Below, piece after piece: positions 9,226 through 17,004 of a DNA stretch of 40,631 bases. Location: positions 1 through 40,631 of the forward strand of contig SZPG01000015.1 of assembly GCA_030263595.1 (NCBI GenBank), given 5' to 3'. The notes beneath the pieces were generated by a model. It did not search any database, had not been told where the DNA came from, and worked only from the letters and a program-made list of their open reading frames with translations. A program made the translations under genes and the position numbers. The DNA is from Chloroflexi bacterium CFX6. Lineage in GTDB: Bacteria > Chloroflexota > Anaerolineae > Anaerolineales > Villigracilaceae. The first letter of the stretch is position 1, and each line of letters opens with the position of its first letter.

Positions 9226-10134
9226 TCAACCCGCTTTGCCAGCCGAGGGAGCGTCCTGCCGGCGGGCTTCAGCCGCAAGTTCGGTGATCTCGCGAATATC
9301 GGCAAAGGTATGTTCATTGGGCGAAACCACGCCCATGGACAGATTCATGAACGGGACCTTTACAGCGGTTCCATCCGCCGCGGAAGCCTGCATGAAACCC
9401 TGCTGCCGATCCATGAAGTTGTAATGCGTCAGCACTTCCTCGTCGAAACGCGACTTGAGGCGCTCCTTGACGGCAGCCGCTTTCTCGATCTTCGTGATGA
9501 CGATGAAGTTGTCGCCGCCCGCGTGCCCGATGAAATCGGACGGCGTGCCGAGTTCATCCACCACTTCGCCGATCAGCATGGCGGTAAAGCGCAGGACGTC
9601 GTCGCCAGCCACGAAACCGTACACATCCTTGAACGGCTCGAAGTGATTGATGCGCGCGTCGATCAGCGCCCAGTCCTTTTCCCGGATGATGCGGCGCAGT
9701 TGCTCCTCGATCAGGCGGCCGGCGGGAAGTCCCGAGCGAGGATCGGTCAGGCTCTCGCGTTCCGCGCGGCGGATCGCGCCCTGTACGCGCAATTTGAGTT
9801 CCTCGATGTCGAACGGCTTGGTGATGTAATCGTCCGCGCCCAGTTCCAGCCCCTGCAGTTTGTCGCTGCGTTCGTCCTTTTGGGTGAGGAAGATCACCGG
9901 AATGTGGCTGGTGCGCATGTTCGTCCGCAAATTACGGCACACCTCGTAGCCGTCAATATCGGGCAACATGATGTCCAGCACGATCAAATGCGGAAGGACC
10001 TGCCTGGTCTTCTCCAGCGCCTCCGCTCCGCGCAAAGCGATATCCACATCGAAATCCAAGCCCCCAAAATAGATCTTGAGCATGTTCCCGATGTCGAGAT
10101 CGTCTTCCACAACCAACAATCGCGATTTTCCCAT
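9226..10134 (-). CDS. Response regulator with degenerate GGDEF domain
   Basis: A 302-residue protein. The receiver domain (1-120) has the DD pair at 11-12, phosphoacceptor D54 and K106. A GGDEF-type domain follows (about 128-300). Its active-site signature reads GGDNF (206-210), with Asn replacing the second acidic residue that binds metal in diguanylate cyclases, so c-di-GMP synthesis is unlikely. The start at 10134 is chosen because GGAGG lies 6 nt upstream and the receiver domain begins there; the frame is open further upstream but that part overlaps the preceding gene. It ends 9 nt before the giant kinase gene. Confidence 0.9.
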   Translation of the reverse strand: MGKSRLLVVEDDLDIGNMLKIYFGGLDFDVDIALRGAEALEKTRQVLPHLIVLDIMLPDIDGYEVCRNLRTNMRTSHIPVIFLTQKDERSDKLQGLELGADDYITKPFDIEELKLRVQGAIRRAERESLTDPRSGLPAGRLIEEQLRRIIREKDWALIDARINHFEPFKDVYGFVAGDDVLRFTAMLIGEVVDELGTPSDFIGHAGGDNFIVITKIEKAAAVKERLKSRFDEEVLTHYNFMDRQQGFMQASAADGTAVKVPFMNLSMGVVSPNEHTFADIREITELAAEARRQDAPSAGKAG

Positions 10135-10150
10135 AAACAGCCTCCGATTA

Positions 10151-11242
10151 TTACGTGTGCGTCGCTGCGGCTTTCCTTGCGTTGCGTCGCACCATGTCAA
10201 TTTGCTGCGGCGTCACTTCCCGCTCGAACGAGCGAAAGCCGCTCAAGCGAAAACCGTGTTTCCCTGCCATCGAACCGATCTCTTCGACGCGTTCCCTCGT
10301 AATGCGCTTACCGAGCGTATAATCCTCGAAACGACCTTCCAAAGCCAGGGCGATCGTCTCCGCCATGCAGGCATACGCCTTGCCCGGCGGGAAACCGAAG
10401 TTAAAGTGGAAATCAACGGGTCCTGGCACATCCACCATTCCGCCGTCAATCACTAATATATCATCTCTCGACGCCGCCACCATTGCAGATACATCACGGG
10501 GACGCGCGACGTCGCAGATGACGCTGCCCGGCTGCAAAAATTCCGGGCGGATCACGTCGTGGAGCGCGCTGGTCACGGTCAGGATCAACTGCGCCTCCGC
10601 CAGAACGTCCATCCGCGTGCTGACGACCAACTCGGCTCGCGCGCGGACACTGAGCCTGTCGCGCAGTTCTTCGAGTTTTTCCTGCCTTCGGCCGATCAGA
10701 TAAAGCCGTTCCACGTCGTCCGCCAGCAGGTCGGCGCAGACCTGGCCGATCGCGCCGGTGGCGCCCACCACAGCGGCGGTGGCGCCTCGAAGCGGAATGT
10801 CCATCAGCCGCGCCGCCTCCCGAATGGCTTCCACCGCAACGATCACCGTATATGAATCGCCGGTGGTGACTGGCACATCCAGCGCCTTTGCTATGGTTAT
10901 TCCTGCGTCTCCGACCACCGAGGTAAAGGCGCCCAACCCCAGAATTTGCGCTCCGAGTTTTTCCGCCATGCGCCCGGTTTGAATAATCTTACGATAAACC
11001 GTCCGCTCCGGCAACTCCAGCATCCGTCGCGGCGTATACGGACATGCAATGAACCAGCCTTTGATCTCCTTGCCCGTCGCCTCGGACCGAATCCCTTCGA
11101 TCTCTGAGATGAAAACGGGCGGGAAGAACGTGGAGAAAAAGTCAATCTGCCTCTCGCTCAACATGCGTCCCAAAAGCGGGAATTTCCGGCTGACATCCCT
11201 TTTCGGATCTATGGGATGGATGATAAACGCAAAGGTATCCAC
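10151..11242 (-). CDS. Acyl-ACP reductase (AAR)-like, aldehyde-forming fatty acyl reductase homologue
   Basis: A 363-residue protein resembling the cyanobacterial long-chain acyl-ACP reductase, which reduces acyl-ACP to fatty aldehyde with NADPH. Landmarks in the same order as AAR are SEATGKEIKG (53-62), LGAFTS (103-108), TTGDSYT (126-132), the Rossmann glycine motif GATGAIG (160-166), and a C-terminal AYACMAE. Cys292 there corresponds to the AAR cysteine that carries the acyl thioester. The final helix GKRITRERVEEIG also matches AAR. No aldehyde-deformylating oxygenase gene is present, so the fate of any aldehyde is unknown. The gene lies 3 nt after the beta-helix protein gene. Family membership is recognised by eye; substrate is inferred. 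Confidence 0.82.
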   Translation of the reverse strand: MDTFAFIIHPIDPKRDVSRKFPLLGRMLSERQIDFFSTFFPPVFISEIEGIRSEATGKEIKGWFIACPYTPRRMLELPERTVYRKIIQTGRMAEKLGAQILGLGAFTSVVGDAGITIAKALDVPVTTGDSYTVIVAVEAIREAARLMDIPLRGATAAVVGATGAIGQVCADLLADDVERLYLIGRRQEKLEELRDRLSVRARAELVVSTRMDVLAEAQLILTVTSALHDVIRPEFLQPGSVICDVARPRDVSAMVAASRDDILVIDGGMVDVPGPVDFHFNFGFPPGKAYACMAETIALALEGRFEDYTLGKRITRERVEEIGSMAGKHGFRLSGFRSFEREVTPQQIDMVRRNARKAAATHT

Positions 11243-11245
11243 GCG

Positions 11246-12529
11246 TTACCATGATTCCAATTCCTGTGCTTCCCTGTTTTCAGGGGCATACAGGCGTTTG
11301 TGTAATCCGGCGAACCTGAACTTGTGATGATCGCTGTCCTCGTAATGAACATCCCTGTCAATTACGCGTCGAGCCTCGGAAGCCGCCAGCACAACGTCCG
11401 ATTCGATCATGCGCGCAGGATATACGATCATCCCCGACCCGAGACGGCAGTTATGCCCAACGGCGCTTCCGATCACGGGACGATTCGCGTCCTTCAATCT
11501 GCCCTGACCATCCCGCGCGCGGATCGGCGCAGGCACGAGGTTGTAATCCGTAAAAGTGGAGCCCGCGCCGATGAACGTGTTGCGCCCCACCACGCACATT
11601 TGCAGGCAGGTGTTTTGCGCGATCATGCTGTTATCCATGACGGTGGTCATGAACAGGGCGGAGCGAAAGGGCAGGAACGTCCCGTCGCCCACAACCGACA
11701 ACATCAATTGGACGTCCTGCGAGATGTTGACGTTGTTCCCGATGATGCAGTTTTCGATGACCGCGCCGGCGTTGATCGTCACGTTGTCGCCGATGGTGGT
11801 TGGACCGTGAATGACGGCGCGAGGATCTATCACACAATTCCTTCCGACCTTCACCAGTTCGGAACATTCGAGGATCTGGTGTCCCTCGTACAGGGCTTTC
11901 CCCAGGATGCCCAGTTTGAACGCCAGGTCTTCGCTCAGGCGTTTCTCGAACCTGGCGCCTCGCGAAAACAAACCAAATACGACGTCCGCAATGAAGATGT
12001 GGACCCAGGAATCGATCGCCAGCAGGGAGCGCAGTGGCACCTGAAAGGTGAGATCGCCGCTCTGGTCTGCCATGTAGGTCGGCACGTGATAATAACCGAG
12101 TTCGCGCGCCTCCAGGTCAATGACCAGCGGTTCCACGTCCGCGACGGGCCCGTTCGGGTAATACCAAAGGTCCGCCAGAAAAAGCCCGCCCGCAACGGTG
12201 TAGGAAGTGGACAGCGGCAGGGCATGTTCCTTGAACGCCAGGTCCTCCGCGGAAAACGCCGCGCGCACTGCCCGTCTTTTGCGGCGCGCGGCGGAGATAA
12301 AGGTTCGGAAATACTCCGCGTCGAAAAATAGATTATTGCGATACACGATCATCTCGACCCGTTCGTTTGGAATGGGTTCCTTCGGTTTCAATTCCTTTTC
12401 GCGGGTCGTGTATGGGGCAAGGACAGTTCTCTGATGCAGCCAGAGTGGGTTGTTCTGGATGCGCAGGTCACGCGCGGGTTCATTGAAAGGCGCGATCAAG
12501 CGTGTGTCCGGGACGATGATCTTATACAT
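11246..12529 (-). CDS. Left-handed beta-helix (hexapeptide repeat) protein
   Basis: A 427-residue protein. Residues about 226-390 contain repeated hexapeptides such as VGRNCVIDP, IGDNVTINA, IGNNVNIS and VGRNTFIGA, diagnostic of a left-handed beta-helix as in bacterial acyltransferases and the GlmU C-terminus. The first 225 residues are not recognised. An enzyme that transfers an acyl group to a sugar or nucleotide is possible, but no catalytic His is obvious. It is the first gene after an internal terminator and is followed 3 nt later by the AAR-like gene, which suggests a joint role with an acyl substrate. AGGA lies 4 nt before the ATG. Confidence 0.75.
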   Translation of the reverse strand: MYKIIVPDTRLIAPFNEPARDLRIQNNPLWLHQRTVLAPYTTREKELKPKEPIPNERVEMIVYRNNLFFDAEYFRTFISAARRKRRAVRAAFSAEDLAFKEHALPLSTSYTVAGGLFLADLWYYPNGPVADVEPLVIDLEARELGYYHVPTYMADQSGDLTFQVPLRSLLAIDSWVHIFIADVVFGLFSRGARFEKRLSEDLAFKLGILGKALYEGHQILECSELVKVGRNCVIDPRAVIHGPTTIGDNVTINAGAVIENCIIGNNVNISQDVQLMLSVVGDGTFLPFRSALFMTTVMDNSMIAQNTCLQMCVVGRNTFIGAGSTFTDYNLVPAPIRARDGQGRLKDANRPVIGSAVGHNCRLGSGMIVYPARMIESDVVLAASEARRVIDRDVHYEDSDHHKFRFAGLHKRLYAPENREAQELESW

Positions 12530-12557
12530 AATCCTGCATTATTATTCCACAGAATCA

Positions 12558-12581
12558 CAAAAACAGGGACAACAAGTCCCT
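12558..12581 (-). terminator. Intrinsic terminator splitting the signalling cluster
   Basis: On the minus strand a 6-bp stem (AGGGAC/GTCCCT) with loop TTGTT is followed by GTTTTTG. It lies in the 84-nt gap after the V4R gene and before the beta-helix gene. It should reduce readthrough into the AAR/kinase half. An AT-rich stretch (TAATAAT) just downstream might contribute a promoter, but no convincing -35 is seen. Confidence 0.6.
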
Positions 12582-12613
12582 TGCAGGAACGTCTACATTT
12601 TTGTTGGGGACGA

Positions 12614-13240
12614 TCAATAGATCGGGGATTGGTCAATCACGATTGTGCAGGTTTCGTCGCCAGCCGCAATGCAGGTTTTTTCCTCCACACCGAACACCCT
12701 CCCCCCGCTCACCCAGTAAAGCGCTTCCTGCAACAAGCCGACCGCCAGGTGGCAGACCGGTTCCCGCGCGTGACGTTCCCAGCACAGGGGGCATCGTTCG
12801 ATGTGCCAGAGCAGCGTGTCCCCATCCTCCTCCACCCGCACCTTCTGGTCGGTAAAGTTATTGAACAATTCCGCGAACGCCTTAGCGCCGGCGCTCAACT
12901 TCGCGGGGAGCGGCAGAAGACGGAACGCCATTTCGGTGACGCCAATTTGAGTCCCGTATTGGCGGATGCCGTTATTGAAACAGGCGCGCCCGATGCGCGT
13001 GGCAAGCCCGCGTCCCCCATGCGGACCGTAGAGCCGTTCCAGGGTTTCGGTCAGGTTGCTGATCGTGGCAAAGGGAAAGGCGCGTTCGGCGGTATCGGCC
13101 GGGTAGTTATCCAAAAGCGAGGGCAGGGAGGCAAGTTTCAGGATGGCGTGAACGCCGTTCCGTCCCATCACCTCCTCCATGGAAAGAAGGATGATCCTCC
13201 CCATTCGATTCGGGTAGAAATAGTTTCGAGAGTCGGTCAT
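12614..13240 (-). CDS. V4R-domain small-molecule-binding protein
   Basis: A 208-residue protein whose C-terminal half matches the V4R (4-vinyl reductase) domain found in BchJ, XylR/DmpR sensors and archaeal hydrocarbon-binding regulators. The signature is VGLLQEALYWVSGG (167-180) followed by EEKTCIAAGDETC (186-198). Cysteines at 150, 153, 163, 190 and 198 could bind zinc. The N-terminal part resembles a helical lead-in of such sensors, and no effector domain is attached. Its ATG overlaps the TGA of the upstream hydrolase gene (ATGA), so the two are translationally coupled. A lipid or hydrocarbon ligand is suggested by the AAR-like gene nearby, but this is inference. Confidence 0.78.
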   Translation of the reverse strand: MTDSRNYFYPNRMGRIILLSMEEVMGRNGVHAILKLASLPSLLDNYPADTAERAFPFATISNLTETLERLYGPHGGRGLATRIGRACFNNGIRQYGTQIGVTEMAFRLLPLPAKLSAGAKAFAELFNNFTDQKVRVEEDGDTLLWHIERCPLCWERHAREPVCHLAVGLLQEALYWVSGGRVFGVEEKTCIAAGDETCTIVIDQSPIY

Positions 13241-14100
13241 GGGGCGAGTGTCACGGACGTCGTTGTGGCGCTATTCAGGGGCGACGGCTGGGATTGCGCG
13301 GAGGGTCGAACCGGTTCTTCGCTGTCGAGGAAGGCTTTGAGCAATTCGGCGAATTTTTGCGGTTCCTCCAGCATGGGGAAATGTCCCGCCAGCGGAAAGC
13401 GTTCGACGCGCGCCCGGGGGATGCCTTTCATCATGGGCTGCCATTGCCTCGGGTGGACGATGATGTCGCGGTCGCCGTAAATACCCATGGCGGGAATCCT
13501 GACCCGGTCGAGCATGGGACGCAGATCGGTCCTTCGAAGCGAGGCAATCGAAAGCAGGAACGATTCGACGGTCGTCCGGGAAAGGTCGCGGTCCATCATA
13601 TCGGCAAAGCGTTCGTCCCGGCAGATGAACGGCGACGCCACCCGGACGCCGAAACGGAATACGCTCATCATGTTGAACAATAGGAATGCGATGGGACGCC
13701 TCCCCGCGAGTTTGAGAGGGAACGCCAGAGACGAACCGACAATGGGCGAGCCGACGACCACGACCTTGCTCACGCGTTGAGGATAATGGATGGCGACCGA
13801 AAGGCTGACCGTGCCGCCCATGCTGTGACCGACGAGCGGCGCGTGCGCGATGCCCAGTTGTTCCATGAACTGATCCACCAGGCTGACGAAATCCTGCACG
13901 GCGTAGGTGTCGCGCTTCTTGCCCGATTCGCCGAACCCCCAGAAGTCCAGCGCGTAGGTGCGATAATACCTGCCCAGGAAAGCCATCGTCTCCTGCCACA
14001 AGCCCCACGAACCGAGCCAGCCGTGCAGAAGTATGACGGGCTTCCCGCGTCCGTATACTTCGTAATGGACAATGCCTTGATCGGTGGTGATTGACGACAC
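13237..14100 (-). CDS. Alpha/beta-hydrolase with intact catalytic triad
   Basis: A 287-residue alpha/beta-hydrolase. HGWLGSW (26-32) forms the oxyanion region, the nucleophile elbow is GHSMG with S93, the acid is probably D212 (YGDRD) and the base H240 (AGHFP). It is a close paralogue of the serine-less protein at 627-1409 and lines up with it without gaps as far as residue 93. The start codon is GTG at 14100 with AGGA upstream. It lies 26 nt after the GTPase gene and overlaps the V4R gene by 4 nt. Substrate unknown; an esterase or lipase-type activity is plausible. Confidence 0.9.
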   Translation of the reverse strand: MSSITTDQGIVHYEVYGRGKPVILLHGWLGSWGLWQETMAFLGRYYRTYALDFWGFGESGKKRDTYAVQDFVSLVDQFMEQLGIAHAPLVGHSMGGTVSLSVAIHYPQRVSKVVVVGSPIVGSSLAFPLKLAGRRPIAFLLFNMMSVFRFGVRVASPFICRDERFADMMDRDLSRTTVESFLLSIASLRRTDLRPMLDRVRIPAMGIYGDRDIIVHPRQWQPMMKGIPRARVERFPLAGHFPMLEEPQKFAELLKAFLDSEEPVRPSAQSQPSPLNSATTTSVTLAP

Positions 14101-14126
14101 GGTTTCCTGCCGGGCGGAGCCTACCC

Positions 14127-14657
14127 CTAATCCATTTCCGCGAGAATACTGTAGAGCAGTTCGAGAAGCACGGTTTTCACAGTGTCCCTGTCTGTGGCGA
14201 CGCAGGACAGGAATTTGACCTTGCTGTCGAGCCGCAGGGCGTGACGCATATCCTCCATGTCCCAGGCATCCTCCATGTCCTGTTTATTCGCCGCGACGAC
14301 GTAGGGAGTGGGCGCGTAGGCGCGGAAGGTTTCCAGGATCGAACGCGCCTCGCGGAAGGTCTCGGGTCGGGTGCTGTCCACCATGACAATAAAGCCGAGC
14401 ATTCCCTCGGACAGAATCTCCCACATGAAATCGAATCGTTTCTGACCCGGCGTGCCGAACAAATAAAGGACGAGATCTTCGTCCACGGTAATGCGTCCAA
14501 AGTCCATGGCGACCGTTGTCGCTTCCTTGACGGAACGCTCCGCGGCGCTGGTGATCTTTCGCTCGGTCGAAACGACGTCAATCTCGCTGACCGATTGAAT
14601 GAACTCCGTCTTACCGGCGCTGAATGGACCTGTGACAACCATTTTGACTGTTTGCAT
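14127..14657 (-). CDS. MglA/CvnD-like small Ras-superfamily GTPase
   Basis: A 176-residue GTPase. The P-loop GPFSAGKT is at 10-17, the switch II region reads GTPGQKR (68-74) where Ras has DTAGQ, the guanine specificity motif is NKQD (124-127) and SCVA (151-154) is the G5 element. The missing switch II aspartate is typical of the bacterial MglA/CvnD group, which works with roadblock or DUF4388 proteins in cell polarity and signalling. A good ribosome binding site (AAGGAAAGG) precedes ATG. It lies 24 nt after the DUF4388 gene, its probable partner or regulator; no roadblock gene is visible here. Confidence 0.88.
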   Translation of the reverse strand: MQTVKMVVTGPFSAGKTEFIQSVSEIDVVSTERKITSAAERSVKEATTVAMDFGRITVDEDLVLYLFGTPGQKRFDFMWEILSEGMLGFIVMVDSTRPETFREARSILETFRAYAPTPYVVAANKQDMEDAWDMEDMRHALRLDSKVKFLSCVATDRDTVKTVLLELLYSILAEMD

Positions 14658-14681
14658 ATACCTTTCCTTCCGGCGGAATGA

Positions 14682-15488
14682 CTACAGCGTTTTGATGCGT
14701 CCGATCAATTTATTGACCAACGACTTCTGTTCTTCCTTGACCTGCGTCGGGAACATCTTCGGGTTTTGCGGGATGGCAACGCCCTCGGGACGAACGATCT
14801 CCACGAGGCCCGCCTGCAGCAATCCATACACGATCCTGCGGATCTCGAGGTCGTTCATCTTGTTCGTATGGGCGATCTGTTTCATCGTGTTCCTGGGATT
14901 GATATAAGAGACCACGCGCCACTCCTCCACGCTCAAGTTTACGTTCTTGAGCGGGCGGTCGGTGAACTTCAACGCCATGTCGAGGCTGGGGATTTCATCG
15001 GAGAGTTGTTCCCATTCCCGCAACTGGCGCGAACCTTCGATGATGATGTTCTCGAGATCGAGCCGCACGTTGATGCGATCGGAGGGCGGGTGCATCTCCG
15101 CCTCGAAACGAAAGAAGCCTTCCACCCACGTAAACAGGCGGCGCACCACCTCCGTAAAATATCCCTGGAGATTGGCAAGGATGTCCTCCTGCGTCAGATA
15201 CCCCGCGTTGATCAACAGCAGACCCAGTTCCTTGTCCGAGATATTCCCGGCGCGTTCCACAATGGCGCGGTATTGGTTCACGGTCAGGCGGTTCGCCTTG
15301 TGCAACACCGTCGCAAGCGAACCGTCCTCCTGCCCGACGCGCGCATAAGCCAGTTTCCCTTCACGGAAGGAAACGTACGCCTGCTCGGAGGGCCCGTCCA
15401 CGACGAGCGTGCCGGTCTTGTGAGCGAGATTGATCAAATTCAAAAGTTGTGTGATGGTAAAATCACGCAGATTTCCGCGAAGAGCCAT
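14682..15488 (-). CDS. DUF4388-domain protein
   Basis: A 268-residue protein starting with a DUF4388 domain (about 1-130). The opening resembles the family pattern L-x-G-x-L-x-D-F-x-I-x-Q-L-L with V-x-F-x-x-G-x-L-x-x-A following. The C-terminal half (about 170-245) looks like a small winged-helix module. DUF4388 proteins often accompany MglA-type GTPases and two-component genes, but their biochemical role is not established. This is the first gene of the signalling cluster, about 35 nt downstream of a strong promoter, with GAGG 4 nt before ATG. Confidence 0.82.
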   Translation of the reverse strand: MALRGNLRDFTITQLLNLINLAHKTGTLVVDGPSEQAYVSFREGKLAYARVGQEDGSLATVLHKANRLTVNQYRAIVERAGNISDKELGLLLINAGYLTQEDILANLQGYFTEVVRRLFTWVEGFFRFEAEMHPPSDRINVRLDLENIIIEGSRQLREWEQLSDEIPSLDMALKFTDRPLKNVNLSVEEWRVVSYINPRNTMKQIAHTNKMNDLEIRRIVYGLLQAGLVEIVRPEGVAIPQNPKMFPTQVKEEQKSLVNKLIGRIKTL

Positions 15489-15529
15489 AGAACCTCAACT
15501 AAATCTCCCAGGAAGGGAACAACGAAAAG

Positions 15530-15558
15530 ATTATACTTGCAAGGAAAACATGCGTCAA
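15530..15558 (-). promoter_or_regulatory. Sigma-70-type promoter of the signalling cluster
   Basis: On the minus strand TTGACG (15558-15553), a 17-nt spacer and TATAAT (15535-15530) form a near-consensus promoter, with the start expected about 35 nt before the DUF4388 ATG. On the plus strand the same AT-rich patch reads TATACT (15532-15537) and could serve the divergent metallopeptidase gene, although no -35 is seen for that direction. Confidence 0.75.
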
Positions 15559-15636
15559 ACAAAGACACGCGAATGGAACGTACCTGCAAGGCAGTCCCGC
15601 ACGAACCGTTTCCCCGCCCCGGACAGGAATTTCTCG

Positions 15637-17004
15637 ATGCGACGGATCCTTACCCTTTTCACGCTCATCCTTAACCTCAGCCTGCCGGCCGTCCAACCGG
15701 CCTTTGCCTCCCCCCAGGGGGACGTGACCGACGACTGGGCAAACCTCTCCTTTCCCATCTCGGTCACGTTCAGCGCAACCATCAACGCGGCAGCGAACGT
15801 CACCTCCGTCCTCCTCGAATACGGCACGGATCAGTTGACCTGCGGCGAGGTGATTGCCAAAGCCTTTCCGCAGTTCACGCCCGGCAGGACCGTGAACGTC
15901 GAGTGGACGTGGGAAATGCGCCAGAGCGGATCGCTCCCACCCGGCGCGACGATCTGGTGGCGCTGGCGCTACACCGACGAAACCGGCGCGGAGATGGTTT
16001 CCGCTCGACAAACGGTCACCTGGCTCGATTCGGAACACAACTGGAAAACCGTCGCCTCCGACAAACTCAACCTGCATTATTACTCCGGCGATCAAACGTT
16101 CGCCCGGGAATTGCTCGATGCCGCAGAAAACGGACTCGAATTCAACAGGACAAGATCCGGGCTGGCTGCCGAATCCCCCATTGACCTGTACATCTATGCC
16201 GACACGAACGACCTGCGCGACGCCATCCTCTACGAACCCTCCTGGACGGGCGGGCAAGCCTTTCCCGATCACGACATCGTCATCCTGGGAATCTCGGAGG
16301 GCGATCTGGATTGGGGACGCGACGCCATCGTTCACGAACTCACCCACGTACTCGTCGGTCATCTCACCTTCTCGTGCCTCGGCGGAGTCCCCACCTGGCT
16401 CAACGAAGGATTGGCAGTGTACAGCGAAGGCGGACTCGACCCCGCATCGCAAACACAGTTGGAAGACGCCATTCGCAACGACACCCTGCTCTCTGTGCGT
16501 TCGCTCAGCGCGGGGTTCTCGGAAGTGCCGGATAAAGCCTTCCTTTCCTACAGTCAATCTTACAGCATCGTCGAATTCCTCATCGAGACTTATGGTCAGG
16601 CGAAGATGACCGACCTGCTCACCTCCCTGCGCGACGGCGCGGCGATTGACGACGCGCTCATGCAAACCTACGGATTCGACGTGGAGGGACTCGAAGACGA
16701 ATGGAGAAAAGCGATTCAAGCCCGGCCGCGAACCCTCTCCGCCCAACCGACCGCGCAGCCCACCCCAACCTACGTCCCCACCATCGTCCCCATTTCCGGC
16801 GCGCCGCTGGCGAGCCAGATCCCCACACCCACGCCCATCCCAACCTCCACGTTCGGCGAACCCCCAACCTCCCGAAGCGGACCTCCCATCGCTTTGACGC
16901 TCGTCCTGCTCGGCTTTTGTTGTCTCCTCCTTTTGATCGTCGGCGTCATCGCGCTCGGGGTCTTCGTCCGCTCCCAAAACCGCAAAGGAGGAAAACATGC
17001 GTGA
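15637..17004 (+). CDS. Secreted, membrane-anchored zinc metallopeptidase (MA-like)
   Basis: 455 residues from the chosen ATG. A signal peptide (cleavage after PAFA, about residue 25) leads into a beta-rich domain. A gluzincin-type peptidase follows, with HELTH at 233-237 binding zinc and E257 in LNEGLAVY as the likely third ligand. A Pro/Thr-rich linker and one C-terminal membrane helix (PPIALTLVLLGFCCLLLLIV region) anchor it outside the cell. The frame is open upstream, with another ATG at 15550, but only the 15637 start places the signal peptide at the N-terminus, and AGGAA lies 7 nt before it. It overlaps the next gene by 8 nt. Substrate unknown. Confidence 0.85.
   Translation: MRRILTLFTLILNLSLPAVQPAFASPQGDVTDDWANLSFPISVTFSATINAAANVTSVLLEYGTDQLTCGEVIAKAFPQFTPGRTVNVEWTWEMRQSGSLPPGATIWWRWRYTDETGAEMVSARQTVTWLDSEHNWKTVASDKLNLHYYSGDQTFARELLDAAENGLEFNRTRSGLAAESPIDLYIYADTNDLRDAILYEPSWTGGQAFPDHDIVILGISEGDLDWGRDAIVHELTHVLVGHLTFSCLGGVPTWLNEGLAVYSEGGLDPASQTQLEDAIRNDTLLSVRSLSAGFSEVPDKAFLSYSQSYSIVEFLIETYGQAKMTDLLTSLRDGAAIDDALMQTYGFDVEGLEDEWRKAIQARPRTLSAQPTAQPTPTYVPTIVPISGAPLASQIPTPTPIPTSTFGEPPTSRSGPPIALTLVLLGFCCLLLLIVGVIALGVFVRSQNRKGGKHA

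Noticed and set aside
15550..15636. Alternative upstream start for the metallopeptidase
   Set aside because: AAGGA does precede the ATG at 15550, but it adds 29 polar residues ahead of the signal peptide and overlaps the divergent promoter.
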